From an uncultured Porphyromonadaceae bacterium (GTDB taxonomy: Bacteria; Bacteroidota; Bacteroidia; Bacteroidales; Muribaculaceae), in the NCBI GenBank assembly GCA_947175205.1, contig CAMWLS010000001.1:55838-119837 (forward strand): a DNA stretch of 64,000 nt, read 5' to 3'. Both the position numbers and the translations under genes were made by a program. Every line of letters begins with the position of its first letter. Positions within the stretch are counted from its first letter, which is position 1. Below the pieces are notes generated by a model that saw nothing but the letters and a program-made list of their open reading frames with translations, did no database searches and had not been told where the DNA came from. This document shows positions 63,851 to 64,000 of this stretch, piece by piece.

Positions 63851-64000
63851 AAAGGCAGGTCTTCTGACTTATCCCAATCTATTACGCCTTCTCAAGACTA
63901 AACAGTCTCAATGACTTAGTGCAATAGACTTTGGTATAGGATTCACAGCAGCGGGTACTGTCCCGGATTCTCACCGGATTCCCTTTTAAATCTCCTGAAT
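63851..64000 (-). promoter_or_regulatory. Cobalamin riboswitch, 5' end cut by window edge
   Basis: Minus strand AAAAGGGAATCCGGTGAGAATCCGGGACAGTACCCGCTGCTGTGAATCC...AGTCAGAAGACCTGCC, matching the conserved cobalamin (B12-box) core. Confidence 0.93.

Overview
This 64-kb window is Bacteroidales chromosome, probably Muribaculaceae-like. That placement is inferred from protein content and the repeated TAnnTTTG-type promoters. About 2-51.7 kb is mostly housekeeping: partial udk, lptB, two GH13 amylases, a helicase-TPR protein, a FadL-like porin, mutS2, cysK, rubrerythrin, rsfS, ftsH, a feoA-feoB fusion, an ECF sigma factor, rmuC, purT, an S41 protease, ftsE, lysC, lysA, an ABC-F ATPase, a PurF-like protein, type III glutamine synthetase, CYTH, rlmD and ppdK. 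At about 51.8 kb the character changes. A tyrosine recombinase preceded by TGTACA iterons is followed by a hairpin-dense noncoding block. Next comes a tightly coupled five-gene minus-strand operon: a BtuB-like TonB receptor, a BtuG-like beta-propeller lipoprotein, a PKD-like surface lipoprotein, a 1283-aa mosaic protein and its 482-aa propeller paralogue. A cobalamin riboswitch at the right edge controls it. This cobalamin-capture locus next to an integrase is the most interesting part of the window; its last two proteins carry T9SS-like C-terminal tails. Other points of interest are a 33-aa small ORF with its own promoter and strong terminator, a candidate small RNA or leader upstream of glutamine synthetase III, an IS remnant that keeps its terminal inverted repeats, a structured ppdK leader and an aromatic-repeat protein. 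No tRNA, rRNA or CRISPR array was seen. All assignments come from reading the sequence; no database search was run.
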